A stretch of 64,000 nucleotides of DNA from an uncultured Gemmatimonadota bacterium (lineage in GTDB: Bacteria; Gemmatimonadota; Gemmatimonadetes; Gemmatimonadales; Gemmatimonadaceae): contig CADEDA010000005.1 of NCBI GenBank assembly GCA_902825965.1, positions 159,637 to 223,636 of the forward strand. Direction: 5' to 3'. Below are positions 39,106 to 47,804 of this stretch, piece by piece. Numbering within the stretch: position 1 is the first letter of the stretch; every line of letters starts with the position of its first letter. The position numbers and the translations under genes were made by a program. The notes under the pieces are model-generated. The model had not been told where the DNA came from, searched no databases, and worked only from the letters and a program-made list of their open reading frames with translations.

Positions 39106-40415
39106 GCCGCACACTCCGCCTCCTCGGCGCAGCGCTGGGACTGCTGCTGCCCGCGAGCGCCGCCACCCAGGCGCTGCAGGACACGCTCACGGTGAGCTAC
39201 GAGCTCGACGGACTCCGCATCCTGCACCGGCGGACCGGTTCGCGTGTGGTCAGCGCGAACCTGTATCTGCTCGGCGGCGCGCGCCAGCTCACGGCCAGCA
39301 CGGCCGGGATCGAGGCTTTCCTCCTGCACGCCTCGGCCTACGGCACCAAGGACTACCCGGCCGAGGAGACGCGACGCGCCACCGCACGCACCGGCAGCTC
39401 GATCACGGTCGCGCCGGACTACGACTGGACCACCTTCGCGCTCACCGGACTGCGCGAGGACTTCGACTCCACCTGGGCCGTCTTCACGAGTCGGTTGCTG
39501 CGTCCGACACTCGATTCCGCGGCGATGACGGTGGTGCGCGGCCGCATGCTCGCGGCCGTGCGTCGCCAACAGAGCTCGCCCGACGTGCAGGCCGGGTTCC
39601 TGGCCGAGAGCCTGGCGTATGTGGACCATCCGTACGGCGTGCCCGTCGCCGGTAACGAAGCCTCGCTCGCGCGACTCAGCGCCGACGACCTGCGCGCCTA
39701 CGCCCAGCAGCAGCTGGTGAAGTCCCGCATGCTGCTCGTGGTCGTGGGTGACATCGCCCGCGAGCACCTCGACCGCCTGGTCACGGGCAGCCTCGGCACG
39801 CTGCCGCGTGGCAGCTACGTGTGGAGCCTGCCGCCGGTCGCGCGGGCCATGGCGCCCGCGGTGGCGAGCGCGCACCGCAACCTCGCCACCAACTACCTCT
39901 ACGGCTTCATCCACGGGCCGCAGATCTCGAGTCCCGACTATCCCGCGTTCGAGTACGCGATGCTGATCCTCGGCGACGTCGTGTCGTCGGTCATCCGCGA
40001 GCGGGAGGGCCTGTCGTACGCCGCCTACGTGCCGGTGATGGAACGCGGCGTCGCCGGTGCCGCGATCTTCGTGAGCACCACGCGACCCGACACCGTCGCC
40101 AAGCTGGTGAACTTCATCTTCGACCTCTACGAGGACGAGGTGCGCATCCCGGCGAGTGCGCTCAAGCGCGCCGCGGAGGGCTACCGCACGAGCTACCTGT
40201 ACGGCATGGAGACCTCGGCGAGCCACGCGGACATGCTGGCGCGGGCGCAGCTCTACCAGGGCGACTACCGCACCGCGGCCACGCGCGCGGAGGTGATGGC
40301 GAAGGTGCGCTATCCGGACATCCGCCGCATCATCAAGACCTATGGCATCAACATCCAGTACGCCTTCGTCGGGGACACCTCGCGTGTCCCGCGCGCGGCG
40401 ATGCTGAAACGCTGA
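39102..40415 (+). CDS. M16 peptidase-like partner without zinc motif
   Basis: A 437-residue protein with its own signal peptide. It has the M16 fold, with ARQLTASTAGIEAFLLHA aligned to the active-site helix of the neighbour, so the HxxEH zinc motif is lost. The C-terminal domain keeps the FxxL/REREGLSYAAY pattern of M16 substrate-binding halves. Family knowledge: such inactive subunits pair with an HxxEH subunit to shape the substrate chamber. The ATG at 39102 overlaps the stop of the active subunit, which would favour balanced synthesis. Stop and next start are 2 bases apart, so the nitrilase gene is in the same operon. Confidence 0.9.
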   Translation: MSRTLRLLGAALGLLLPASAATQALQDTLTVSYELDGLRILHRRTGSRVVSANLYLLGGARQLTASTAGIEAFLLHASAYGTKDYPAEETRRATARTGSSITVAPDYDWTTFALTGLREDFDSTWAVFTSRLLRPTLDSAAMTVVRGRMLAAVRRQQSSPDVQAGFLAESLAYVDHPYGVPVAGNEASLARLSADDLRAYAQQQLVKSRMLLVVVGDIAREHLDRLVTGSLGTLPRGSYVWSLPPVARAMAPAVASAHRNLATNYLYGFIHGPQISSPDYPAFEYAMLILGDVVSSVIREREGLSYAAYVPVMERGVAGAAIFVSTTRPDTVAKLVNFIFDLYEDEVRIPASALKRAAEGYRTSYLYGMETSASHADMLARAQLYQGDYRTAATRAEVMAKVRYPDIRRIIKTYGINIQYAFVGDTSRVPRAAMLKR

Positions 40416-40417
40416 CG

Positions 40418-41389
40418 ATGCCGACCCCCGACACGCTGCGGGTCGCGATCGCACAGATCGCACCCGTCTGGCTCGACCGCGATGCCACGATCACGAAGGT
40501 CACGGAGTGGATCGACGGCGCGGCGAACGATGCGTGTGCGCTGGTCGCGTTCGGCGAGGCCCTGGTGCCGGGCTACCCCTTCTGGCTGGAGCGCACCGAC
40601 GCCGCGCGGTTCGACTCACCGCGGCAGAAGGAACTCCACGCGCACTATCTCGACCAGGCCGTGGACATCGCCGGGAACGGGCTCTTCCGTGTGCAGGAGG
40701 CGGCCGCCGACGCGGGCGTACACGTCGTCATCGGCTGCATCGAGCGGGCGACCGATCGCGGCGGCCACAGCGCCTACTGCAGCGCGGTGCAGATCGGCGC
40801 CGACGGCCGCATCCGATCGGTGCACCGCAAGCTGATGCCCACGTACGAGGAGCGCCTCGCCTGGGCCACCGGCGATGGGCATGGACTCGTGACGCACGCG
40901 CTGGAGCCGTTCACGGTGGGCGCGCTCAACTGCTGGGAGAACTGGATGCCGCTCCCCCGCGCGGCGCTGTATGCGCAGGGTGAGGACCTGCATGTCGCGC
41001 TGTGGCCCGGCAACGTGCGGAACACGAGCGACATCACGCGTTTCATCGCCCGGGAGAGCCGCTCGTATGTCCTCTCGGCCTCGGCGCTGCTCCGACGCGA
41101 GCACATCGGCGACGCGCTGCCGCAGGCGGCCGCATTGCGCGAGGCCTGCGATCCGGTGATGGCCGACGGTGGCTCCTGCGTCGCCGGCCCCGACGGCCGT
41201 TGGGTGGTGGCGCCGGTGGCCGACGCCGAGTGCCTGATTGCCGTGACCCTGCACCACACGTTGGTGCGGCGCGAACGGCAGAACTTCGATCCCGCGGGCC
41301 ACTATTCGCGGCCGGATGTCACGCGACTCGTGGTGGACCGCCGCCGGCAGTCCACCATGGAGTTCGTCGATGGAGATCCACCGGCCTGA
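40418..41389 (+). CDS. Nitrilase-superfamily carbon-nitrogen hydrolase
   Basis: A 323-residue cytoplasmic protein with the complete Glu-Lys-Cys triad: Glu47 in FGEALVPGYP, Lys138 in HRKLMPTYEER and Cys172 in NCWENWMP. The NCWEN and HRKLxPTxxER forms are those of true nitrilases (branch 1) rather than the more general amidase branches, so it probably converts a nitrile to acid and ammonia. Length is normal. It begins 2 bases after the M16 partner gene, although a biochemical link to peptide breakdown is not obvious. It ends 6 bases before the 3' end of the convergent NTF2-like gene. Confidence 0.92.
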   Translation: MPTPDTLRVAIAQIAPVWLDRDATITKVTEWIDGAANDACALVAFGEALVPGYPFWLERTDAARFDSPRQKELHAHYLDQAVDIAGNGLFRVQEAAADAGVHVVIGCIERATDRGGHSAYCSAVQIGADGRIRSVHRKLMPTYEERLAWATGDGHGLVTHALEPFTVGALNCWENWMPLPRAALYAQGEDLHVALWPGNVRNTSDITRFIARESRSYVLSASALLRREHIGDALPQAAALREACDPVMADGGSCVAGPDGRWVVAPVADAECLIAVTLHHTLVRRERQNFDPAGHYSRPDVTRLVVDRRRQSTMEFVDGDPPA

Positions 41390-41395
41390 CGCGCG

Positions 41396-41899
41396 TCACT
41401 GCGGACGACGCGACGGGTCGATGGGGCTCGACGTCCAGGGCGCACCGCAGCCCTCGCGCCGGAACGTGTCGGAGACATTGAGGATGCGCCAGACGCCACC
41501 ACGTCGCACCAGGTGGAACGCGTCGTATCCGCAATGACTGACCGCACCGGCCACCCGGACCTGGTACTCCCCCCACACGCTGGCGAGGTCCCCGTCCACG
41601 AAGACACGGAGGTTCCGCAGCGGCTCGTCCAGCGCGGGCCCGTTGGGATTCGTCGCCGCCTTCACGAATCCATCGGCCGTGAGGGCGACCACCCGCACGC
41701 CACCGTTCGGGTCCGGTCGCAGCAGCGTCATGCGGGCGTCGGCGTCGAACTCCGCCTTCATCGCCGCGGTGTCACGCACGTAGAGCGCCCGCAGGAAGCG
41801 GTCGAGCGTAGCGACCACGGTGGCCGAGTCGGACTGGGCGGCGCTGGTGGCGGGCGCGAGGGCGAGCAGTACGCCGCAGGCGAGTGCACGGATGGTCAT
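41396..41899 (-). CDS. Exported NTF2/SnoaL-like (DUF4440-type) protein
   Basis: A 167-residue protein with a clean signal peptide cleaved near residue 21 (SAAQS). The mature part is one cone-shaped NTF2-like domain (ATVVATLDRFLRALYVRDTAAMKAEF, then strands ending VWRILNVSDTFRR). Such domains bind small ligands or serve as scaffolds; a conserved catalytic pair is not visible. A stray single Cys pair (HCGYD and EGCGAP) could form a disulfide after export. No operon partner. A paralogue of the same broad type is at 48687. Confidence 0.82.
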   Translation of the reverse strand: MTIRALACGVLLALAPATSAAQSDSATVVATLDRFLRALYVRDTAAMKAEFDADARMTLLRPDPNGGVRVVALTADGFVKAATNPNGPALDEPLRNLRVFVDGDLASVWGEYQVRVAGAVSHCGYDAFHLVRRGGVWRILNVSDTFRREGCGAPWTSSPIDPSRRPQ

Positions 41900-42071
41900 G
41901 GTGGTCCCCTTTCGATGATGGTCGCGGGAATCTAGGCGCAGCGGACGACGCCGTCGCGGTGGAGCTGTACGGATATCGTGCGGGTCGGCTTGACCCGACG
42001 CGGCCCGACACTGATGTTCGGCACTCGGAGACCGGATCACGGTTGCTGCCCCACCCCCGGACCATCCCGCG

Positions 42072-42929
42072 GTGAATCGACGCACCTTCATCAAGGTGGG
42101 ACTCGCGGGACTCGCCGTCGGTGGCGTGGGCAGCGTGGCCTACACGCTCGGCATCGAACCGCACTGGCTGGAGCTGACCCGCCGCGACCTGCCGATCGAC
42201 GCGCTGCCGCCGGCGCTCGAGGGCGCGACCCTCGCGCAGCTCAGCGACCTGCACATCGGGCCGCAGGTGAGCGACACCTACCTGCGCGAGACCTTCGCCA
42301 CCGTGCGCGCGCTCGCGCCCGACGTCGTCGTGTACACGGGCGACTTCCTGAGCTACTCCGAGGTCCGCGGCGAGGCGCAGTACCAGCAACTGCATGCGCT
42401 CCTGGCCGAGGCACCGCGCGGTGGCCTTGCCACGCTCGGCATCCTCGGCAACCACGACTACGGGCACGGGTGGCGCGAAGTGGTGGTAGCACACCGCGTG
42501 GTGGAGGCGGCCGAACGCGCGGGCATCCGGATCCTGCGCAATGAGGCGGTCACGGTCGCCGGCGGGTTGGATGTGATCGGCGTCGACGACCTCTGGGCGG
42601 GACAGGGTGACCCTCCACGTGCCCTTCGCGCGCGATCGCAATCGGCTGCGCTGGTGCTCGTGCACAACCCCGACGCGGCCGACGAGCCGCGCTGGGGGGA
42701 CTATCGTGGCTGGATGCTCGCCGGTCACACGCACGGCGGGCAGTGCAAGGCGCCCTTCCTCCCGCCGCCACTGCTGCCGGTCAGGAACCGTCGCTACGTG
42801 GCGGGTGCCGTGTCCGTGGACGCCGGGCGCACGTTGTACATCAGCCGCGGCGTGGGACACCTCATCCAGGCGCGATTCAATGTGCGCCCCGAGGTGACGC
42901 TGTTCACGCTGCGCCGCGCGGCGCTGTAG
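42072..42929 (+). CDS. Tat-exported metallophosphoesterase
   Basis: A 285-residue calcineurin-like phosphoesterase starting at GTG 42072. The N-terminus carries a twin-arginine signal (NRRTFIKVGLAGLAVGG), so it is probably folded with its metals in the cytoplasm and exported by Tat. Metal motifs are complete: SDLHIG, TGDFLS, GNHDYGHG, and LAGHTHGGQ. The arrangement is that of the YaeI/YkuE group, some of which hydrolyse lipid phosphodiesters or UDP-diacylglucosamine-like substrates at the membrane. Substrate here unknown. It is divergent from the NTF2-like gene with a 172-base gap in which I see no clear site. Confidence 0.92.
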   Translation: MNRRTFIKVGLAGLAVGGVGSVAYTLGIEPHWLELTRRDLPIDALPPALEGATLAQLSDLHIGPQVSDTYLRETFATVRALAPDVVVYTGDFLSYSEVRGEAQYQQLHALLAEAPRGGLATLGILGNHDYGHGWREVVVAHRVVEAAERAGIRILRNEAVTVAGGLDVIGVDDLWAGQGDPPRALRARSQSAALVLVHNPDAADEPRWGDYRGWMLAGHTHGGQCKAPFLPPPLLPVRNRRYVAGAVSVDAGRTLYISRGVGHLIQARFNVRPEVTLFTLRRAAL

Positions 42930-42985
42930 TTGACGCACGCTGGTCCCGACGCCAGACTCCGCGCACTTCAACCGGAGAACGGGCA

Positions 42986-43540
42986 ATGCTGAGCGTGCGC
43001 ACGGAGAGTGTCGATCCCACAGGCGCGAATGGCCGCCCGGAGCAGCATCCGTTCTTCCCGGTGAGCCCGTTCAAGTTCACCGTGATGTCGTTCTGCACCT
43101 TCGGGGCGTACCCGATCTACTGGTCGTACAAGCAGTGGCAGCGCATCCGGGCACGCGAGGATTCGGACATCCGCCCGTTCTGGCGCGCGTTCTTCGCCGT
43201 CATCTGGATGTTCAGCCTGCTGCCCATCATCCAGGAGACGGCCGGGAGCCGGCGCGTGGTGGCCACCTGGAACGGCCAGCTGCTCGCGCTGCTCTATCTC
43301 ATCGGCAACGCGCTCCAGCGCCTACCGGAGCCCTGGTGGCTGCTCTACTTCCTGAGCGTCTTCCCCCTGCTGCCGGCCGTGGTCACCATCGAGAGGATCA
43401 ACACCGTCGCCGGCGCACGCGAGGGCATGAACCGCTCGTTCTCGCTGGTCAACATCCTGCTCGGTGCCGTCGGCGGGATCACGCTCATCCTCGCCCTGAT
43501 CGGCCTCCTGTTCCCGGAGCTCGGCACCACGACGGAGTGA
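42986..43540 (+). CDS. Hypothetical multi-spanning membrane protein
   Basis: A 184-residue protein. ATG 42986 has GGAG 8 bases upstream. The N-terminal 25 residues are soluble; FFPVSPFKFTVMSFCTFGAYPIYWSYKQW then marks the first membrane segment with an aromatic belt, followed by three or four further segments. The FTFGxYxIYWxYKQW pattern recalls DUF4234-like or related small membrane proteins that occur beside kinases. No catalytic residues are visible. It ends 60 bases before the Ser/Thr kinase gene, on the same strand, so they may be co-transcribed. Confidence 0.75.
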   Translation: MLSVRTESVDPTGANGRPEQHPFFPVSPFKFTVMSFCTFGAYPIYWSYKQWQRIRAREDSDIRPFWRAFFAVIWMFSLLPIIQETAGSRRVVATWNGQLLALLYLIGNALQRLPEPWWLLYFLSVFPLLPAVVTIERINTVAGAREGMNRSFSLVNILLGAVGGITLILALIGLLFPELGTTTE

Positions 43541-43579
43541 CCCCCGCGTGGCCTGAGCCGGCCTCGGTTCGTCCTGTGT

Positions 43580-43596
43580 AGTGGGCCCAGCCCACT
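43580..43596 (+). promoter_or_regulatory. Hairpin directly before the kinase start codon
   Basis: AGTGGGC (43580-43586) pairs with GCCCACT (43590-43596), leaving a CCA loop, 4 bases before the ATG. No Shine-Dalgarno sequence is visible. It could limit translation, act as an operator, or end the upstream transcript. Confidence 0.45.
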
Positions 43597-43600
43597 GCAC

Positions 43601-45172
43601 ATGACGACCCCTCCCCCACCGAACATCCCCCGAGAGCTCCCGCTCCTCGAGCGCCTGCGCGCGTCGACGGCGGGACGCTACACGATCCACGGCGAGCTCG
43701 GCGCCGGTGGCATGGCCACGGTGTTCCGCGCGACCGAGATCGCGCTGGAGCGCGAGGTGGCCATCAAGGTGATGGCGGCCGACGTGGCCGCCTCCCCGGG
43801 CGCGTTCGAGCGCTTCCGCCGCGAAGCCCGCGTGGCGGCGGCGCTCAGCCACCCGCACATCGTGCCCATCTACGCCATCGGCGAGGATCCCGCACTCGCC
43901 TACTTCGCGATGAAGTTCATCGAGGGACGCGGCCTCGACGCGATCCTCCGCAAGGAGGGCGCGCAGTCGATCGCGACCGTCGCACGCATCATCGGCACCG
44001 TCGGCAAGGCGCTGCACTACGCGCACGAACGTGGCGTCGTGCACCGTGACGTCAAGCCGGCCAACATCATGGTCGGCAACGACGACTGGACCTACGTCAC
44101 CGACTTCGGCATCGCCAAGCGCGACGACGCGCACGCACTGACGCAGGCCGGCACGGTCATCGGCACGCCGGCGTACATGTCCCCCGAGCAGTTCAACGGA
44201 CTGCCGATCACCGGCGCGGCGGACCAGTACTCGCTCGGCATCGTCGCCTACGAGATGCTCACCGGACGTGCGCCGTTCGATGGCCCGTCGCTCGGCGAGG
44301 TCATGCGGGGGCACTTGCTGGACCCCGTACCTCCCATCCGCACGCTGCGTATCGACGTGCCGACGGCGATCGCCGACATCGTCACGCGTATGCTCGAGAA
44401 GGAGGCCGACAAGCGTTTTGCGACATTGGCCGACGCCGCGACGGCACTCGAGGCGGCGGCCGCCGCCGTGAAGGGCGCGAGCAATCGCCCCACGATGGTC
44501 CCCGGGGTCGCGGCCGCGCAGGCGAACCCCACGACACCCATCCCGAAGTCACGGTCCAACCCTTCCCTCCAGACGTCAGGCGCCCGCCGGCCGGTGACCG
44601 CGGCGCAACCGCGTCCGGAGCCGGAGCCCGCGAAGTCGAGCGCCGCGCCGGCGTTGCTCGTGCTGCTGCTGCTCGCGGCGGCAGGCGCGGGAGGCTGGTA
44701 CGTGATGGAAGGTCAGCGCGGCAGCGCGGCGTCGGACCCCGCGGCGAATGGCTCCCCGCCGGCCGCGCTGGTATCGGCACCGGAGCCCGCGGCCCCGCCT
44801 GACTCCGTCCTCGCGGCGCAACCGGACAGCGCCGCAGCGGGCGACTCCGCGGACGCCGGAAGCGGCACGGCGAACCTCGATTCCGCCATCGCCGCCTTCG
44901 CCGCGCGCGTCGCGGCCGCGCCGGTCGTCGACACCGAAGCACCGGAGGATTCCGTGGTCATCCGGGTCGGCAGCCAGACTCCGGAGACGGTGCTCTTCAT
45001 CAACGGCCGTCAGCTCGGCATCATCGGCGCACGGGGACTGGTCGCCACCACCGTCGCGCCGGGCCCGGTCTCGGTGTCCGTGCGGCGACTCAACTGCCGC
45101 GACTGGGACACCACCTTCACGGCGACGGCGGGCCGCCGCTACTCGATCGGCGAGCGCTCACCGGGCTGCTGA
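43601..45172 (+). CDS. Transmembrane Ser/Thr protein kinase with PEGA-like exterior domain
   Basis: A 523-residue Hanks-type kinase. The kinase domain (about 27-290) has GELGAGGMATVF, AIKVM (Lys56), HRDVKPANIM (catalytic Asp150), DFGIA (Asp168) and GTPAYMSPEQ, so it should be active. A Pro/Ser-rich juxtamembrane part leads to one transmembrane helix at about 348-367. Outside are a long Ala/Pro/Ser/Asp-rich stalk and a small beta domain (about 455-523) of PEGA character, ending with two Cys (RRLNCRDWD and SPGC) that may form a disulfide. The kinase likely senses an envelope signal. The 3' end overlaps the convergent lipoprotein gene by 56 bases. Confidence 0.95.
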   Translation: MTTPPPPNIPRELPLLERLRASTAGRYTIHGELGAGGMATVFRATEIALEREVAIKVMAADVAASPGAFERFRREARVAAALSHPHIVPIYAIGEDPALAYFAMKFIEGRGLDAILRKEGAQSIATVARIIGTVGKALHYAHERGVVHRDVKPANIMVGNDDWTYVTDFGIAKRDDAHALTQAGTVIGTPAYMSPEQFNGLPITGAADQYSLGIVAYEMLTGRAPFDGPSLGEVMRGHLLDPVPPIRTLRIDVPTAIADIVTRMLEKEADKRFATLADAATALEAAAAAVKGASNRPTMVPGVAAAQANPTTPIPKSRSNPSLQTSGARRPVTAAQPRPEPEPAKSSAAPALLVLLLLAAAGAGGWYVMEGQRGSAASDPAANGSPPAALVSAPEPAAPPDSVLAAQPDSAAAGDSADAGSGTANLDSAIAAFAARVAAAPVVDTEAPEDSVVIRVGSQTPETVLFINGRQLGIIGARGLVATTVAPGPVSVSVRRLNCRDWDTTFTATAGRRYSIGERSPGC

Positions 45173-46175
45173 GGGCCGCACCCGACGGATCGTAGCCGCT
45201 GGCGGCCAGGAACGCGTCGGCGTCGCGCACACGGATGATGTCACGGATGGCCGCCGTCTTGTCGGTGGCCGCGTCGTAGTACGCCTGCGCGATGCGGTAT
45301 CCGATGAAGTACCCGAGGTCGCCCGGCCGCTCCGCGGTCGCCGTGCTCTGGTTGTACAGCCATTGCGAGATGTTCGTCCCGTGCATCGCGGCGCGGAACG
45401 CGGTCCAGAGCGAGTCCTCCCGCGGCAGTGCCCAGACGTGCAGTCCGGCGTTGATCTGCGACCCGGAAACCAGCTCACCCAGGAAGTCCGCGCTGCCTTC
45501 GAGCAACGCCTGCTCGAGCAGCGTGAGCGTCCCGCGCGCGTACAACCCGCCCGACGCGAGCTGCAGCACGTGTACGTGCTCGTGCGCGACGATGATGGCG
45601 ATGCTGTCGATCGGCCGCGCATTGTTGCGCACGAAGGGATTGAGCTCGTGCAGTGGCGAGGTCGCGGTCTTGGTGTAGAACTCCGCGCCGATCAGGATGC
45701 CCGACGCACCCACGGTCCCGCCGGTCGAGAACCGACCGATCAGGAACGTCACCGGCGGGAAGATCGCGTCCGGATACCGCTGTTGCATCACGGCGAAGTT
45801 GCGGCGGATCCGGTTGCGGACGGCGGTGTCCGTCGCGAGGCTCAGGCTGGTGGGTCTTATGGACGCGAGGTACTGCGGCGCGGCGACGAACGCGGCGCGC
45901 ATCGCCGCGCCGGAGAGCTGGCGCCGCTGCGTGAAGTCGCGCAGCCCCGCGCTGCCGCGCTGGAGGTAGCGTGTCTCGAAGTCGGTCGCGCTGCCGCCGG
46001 CATCCACGGCCTCCCAGTAGCGCGGGATGTCCGCCGTGACGATCTGCGCCTGGGCCGGATCACGGGTGGTGGTCGAAGGCCAGTCGGGCGCGGTCGCCGA
46101 GTCGGCGCAGGCCGCCACGGCGAGCACGGTCGCGCCGAGGATCGTGCGGGAGATGTGGTTGGTTCGTGCTCGCAT
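45117..46175 (-). CDS. Putative zinc protease lipoprotein (DUF2268-like)
   Basis: A 352-residue protein. ATG 46175 opens a signal with lipobox VAAC (Cys23). The zinc motif HEHVH sits at residues 198-202 (VAHEHVHVLQ), followed about 25 residues later by LLEGSADFLGEL, where Glu is a good third ligand; this fits the gluzincin layout of DUF2268 proteases. The remainder is helical. It is likely anchored in the envelope and acts on periplasmic peptides. It is unrelated in sequence to the HELGH lipoprotein at 30555. The last 56 bases are antisense to the kinase gene. Confidence 0.8.
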   Translation of the reverse strand: MRARTNHISRTILGATVLAVAACADSATAPDWPSTTTRDPAQAQIVTADIPRYWEAVDAGGSATDFETRYLQRGSAGLRDFTQRRQLSGAAMRAAFVAAPQYLASIRPTSLSLATDTAVRNRIRRNFAVMQQRYPDAIFPPVTFLIGRFSTGGTVGASGILIGAEFYTKTATSPLHELNPFVRNNARPIDSIAIIVAHEHVHVLQLASGGLYARGTLTLLEQALLEGSADFLGELVSGSQINAGLHVWALPREDSLWTAFRAAMHGTNISQWLYNQSTATAERPGDLGYFIGYRIAQAYYDAATDKTAAIRDIIRVRDADAFLAASGYDPSGAALSSPVSARRSSSGGPPSP

Positions 46176-46215
46176 CGGTCGTTCCCCTCCGCAACGAGAC
46201 TGCGTAGAATCCGGC

Positions 46216-46674
46216 ATGCGGAAGACAGTGCTCCTCTATGGTGTGCTGTGCGGCGCGCTCATCGCGGCGCTGCGGTTCATCGAATATCGCTGGCTCGTGA
46301 TCGAACACTCCTTCGAGATATACGGCGGCCTCATCGCCGCGGTTTTCTCCGGAGTCGGCATCTGGCTCGGCCTCCGGCTGACCCGCCCCAAGGAGACGAT
46401 CAAGGAGACCGTCGTGCTGCGCGAAGTCCGCGTGCCGGACGGCGCACCGTTCGTCCGCGACGAGGAACAGCGCCAGGCCCTTGGGCTCACCGCGCGCGAA
46501 CTCGAGATCCTGGAGCTCATGGCCGAGGGACTGAGCAACAAGGAGATCGCGGACCGCGTGTTCGTGAGCGAGAACACGGTGAAGACCCACACGAGCCGGG
46601 TCTTCGACAAGCTGGGCGCCCGGCGACGCACCCAGGCGGTCCAGCTCGGGAAATCCCTGCGCCTGATCCCCTGA
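46216..46674 (+). CDS. Membrane-tethered LuxR-type regulator
   Basis: A 152-residue protein. Residues 1-58 hold two transmembrane helices (LLYGVLCGALIAAL and GGLIAAVFSGVGIWLGL), then a charged linker, then a LuxR/NarL helix-turn-helix at about 88-150 (LGLTARELEILELMAEGLSNKEIADRVFVSENTVKTHTSRVFDKLG). There is no receiver domain. DNA binding from the membrane would need either a nearby promoter or proteolytic release. The ATG at 46216 lies 40 bases from the divergent lipoprotein start. A DUF4199 membrane protein follows on the same strand after a set of hairpins. Confidence 0.9.
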   Translation: MRKTVLLYGVLCGALIAALRFIEYRWLVIEHSFEIYGGLIAAVFSGVGIWLGLRLTRPKETIKETVVLREVRVPDGAPFVRDEEQRQALGLTARELEILELMAEGLSNKEIADRVFVSENTVKTHTSRVFDKLGARRRTQAVQLGKSLRLIP

Positions 46675-46702
46675 ACGGGCCACGGAGTGTAGGACTTTCG
46701 GA

Positions 46703-46744
46703 TGATTTTCGGCCCCGCAGGTGAAAATCACCCCTTCGGGTGAT
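46703..46744 (+). terminator. Overlapping hairpins after the LuxR gene
   Basis: TGATTTTC (46703-46710) pairs with GAAAATCA (46723-46730), while ATCACCC (46727-46733) pairs with GGGTGAT (46738-46744). The two stems share bases 46727-46730 and exclude one another. They lie between the LuxR and DUF4199 genes and could act as a terminator or a switch. Confidence 0.45.
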
Positions 46745-46801
46745 GTGCCGCGCCCCTGGTGACGGCTAGACTCGCCGCTCCACCACCCACCCGGAGTCTC
46801 C

Positions 46802-47362
46802 ATGCGCCAAGTCGTCCTCACCTTCGGCCTCATCGCCGGCACGGTCCTCTCGGCCATGCTGCTGATCACCCTCCCGTTCCAGGAGCAGATCGGCATCGAG
46901 AACGGCGAGCTGATCGGCTACACGACGATGGTCCTCGCATTCCTGATGGTGTTCGTCGGCGTCAAGACGTACCGCGACAATGTCGCCGGCGGGCAGGTCT
47001 CGTTCGGCCGGGCGTTCAGCGTCGGGCTGTTGATCACGCTGGTCGCGGCGGCCTGCTACGTCGCCACCTGGGAACTGATCTTCTACAAGCTCGACCCCAC
47101 GATCGGCGACAAGATGCTCACCGCCACGGCCGAGAGCATGAAGGCCAGCGGCGCCAGCGCGGCGGAGATCGCCGCCAAGCAGGAGGAGCTCGCCGCGTTC
47201 CTCGTGAGCTACCGGAAGCCGTGGGTGAACGTCGCGATCACGCTCATCGAGCCGCTGCCGATCGGGCTGCTGTTCACGCTCATCTCGGCCTTCGTCCTGA
47301 GCCGGCGACGGCGGACGGGCGGCGATGTCGGCAGCGGGGAGCGCTTGGCGCAACTGAGGTGA
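46802..47362 (+). CDS. DUF4199 membrane protein
   Basis: A 186-residue protein with four membrane helices (about 5-23, 38-56, 72-92 and 140-165). The pattern GYTTMVLAFLMVFVGVKTYRDN followed by GQVSFGRAFSVGLLITLVAAACYV is the DUF4199 signature. A helical loop with AAEIAAKQEEL lies between helices three and four. The function is not known; such proteins often sit beside regulators or two-component genes, as here. ATG 46802 is preceded by GGAG. Confidence 0.88.
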   Translation: MRQVVLTFGLIAGTVLSAMLLITLPFQEQIGIENGELIGYTTMVLAFLMVFVGVKTYRDNVAGGQVSFGRAFSVGLLITLVAAACYVATWELIFYKLDPTIGDKMLTATAESMKASGASAAEIAAKQEELAAFLVSYRKPWVNVAITLIEPLPIGLLFTLISAFVLSRRRRTGGDVGSGERLAQLR

Positions 47363-47387
47363 CACTCACCCCGTCACCATCCCCCAC

Positions 47388-47786
47388 ATGGATTGGATCG
47401 CCATCCTCGTCGCCGGGCTCGCATACTTCGCGCTCGGCGGCCTGTGGTTCACCCCACTGTTCGGCACGCAGTGGGACCGCGCGGTCGGCTTCGCGCGGCC
47501 ACCCAAGTGGCGGCCCGCCGCCGAGTACTACCTCGGACCGCTCCTCGGCTGCCTCATCGCCACCACCGCCACTGCAGTGCTGTTCCGCATCGCCGAGCCG
47601 GCGACGCTCCGCGACGCGGTCACCTTGGGTGCGGTGGTCGGGCTCGGGTACGGCGCCGCCATCACCGGTGTGAACGCGATCGCGCCCAACATGCCGCGCC
47701 CGGCACTCTACGCGGCGGTGACCGGCGGCTACCATTGCGCCGGCCTGCTGGTCGCGGCGAGTATCCTCTTCGTGCTCTCTGCCTGA
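47388..47786 (+). CDS. DUF1761 membrane protein
   Basis: A 132-residue protein with four predicted helices. It has the DUF1761 pattern: an opening AILVAGLAYFALGGLWFTPLFGTQW, a short hydrophilic loop, then VVGLGYGAAITGVNAI and a last helix. The family is small, widespread and uncharacterised. It begins 25 bases after the DUF4199 stop and ends 18 bases before an AraC-type regulator, so the three may share a transcript. Confidence 0.88.
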   Translation: MDWIAILVAGLAYFALGGLWFTPLFGTQWDRAVGFARPPKWRPAAEYYLGPLLGCLIATTATAVLFRIAEPATLRDAVTLGAVVGLGYGAAITGVNAIAPNMPRPALYAAVTGGYHCAGLLVAASILFVLSA

Positions 47787-47804
47787 CCCGCGCGGGTCGC
47801 TCCC

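Noticed and set aside
46727..46744. A Rho-independent terminator with certainty
   Set aside because: The stem lacks a T run and competes with another stem, so it is listed only as a possible terminator or switch.
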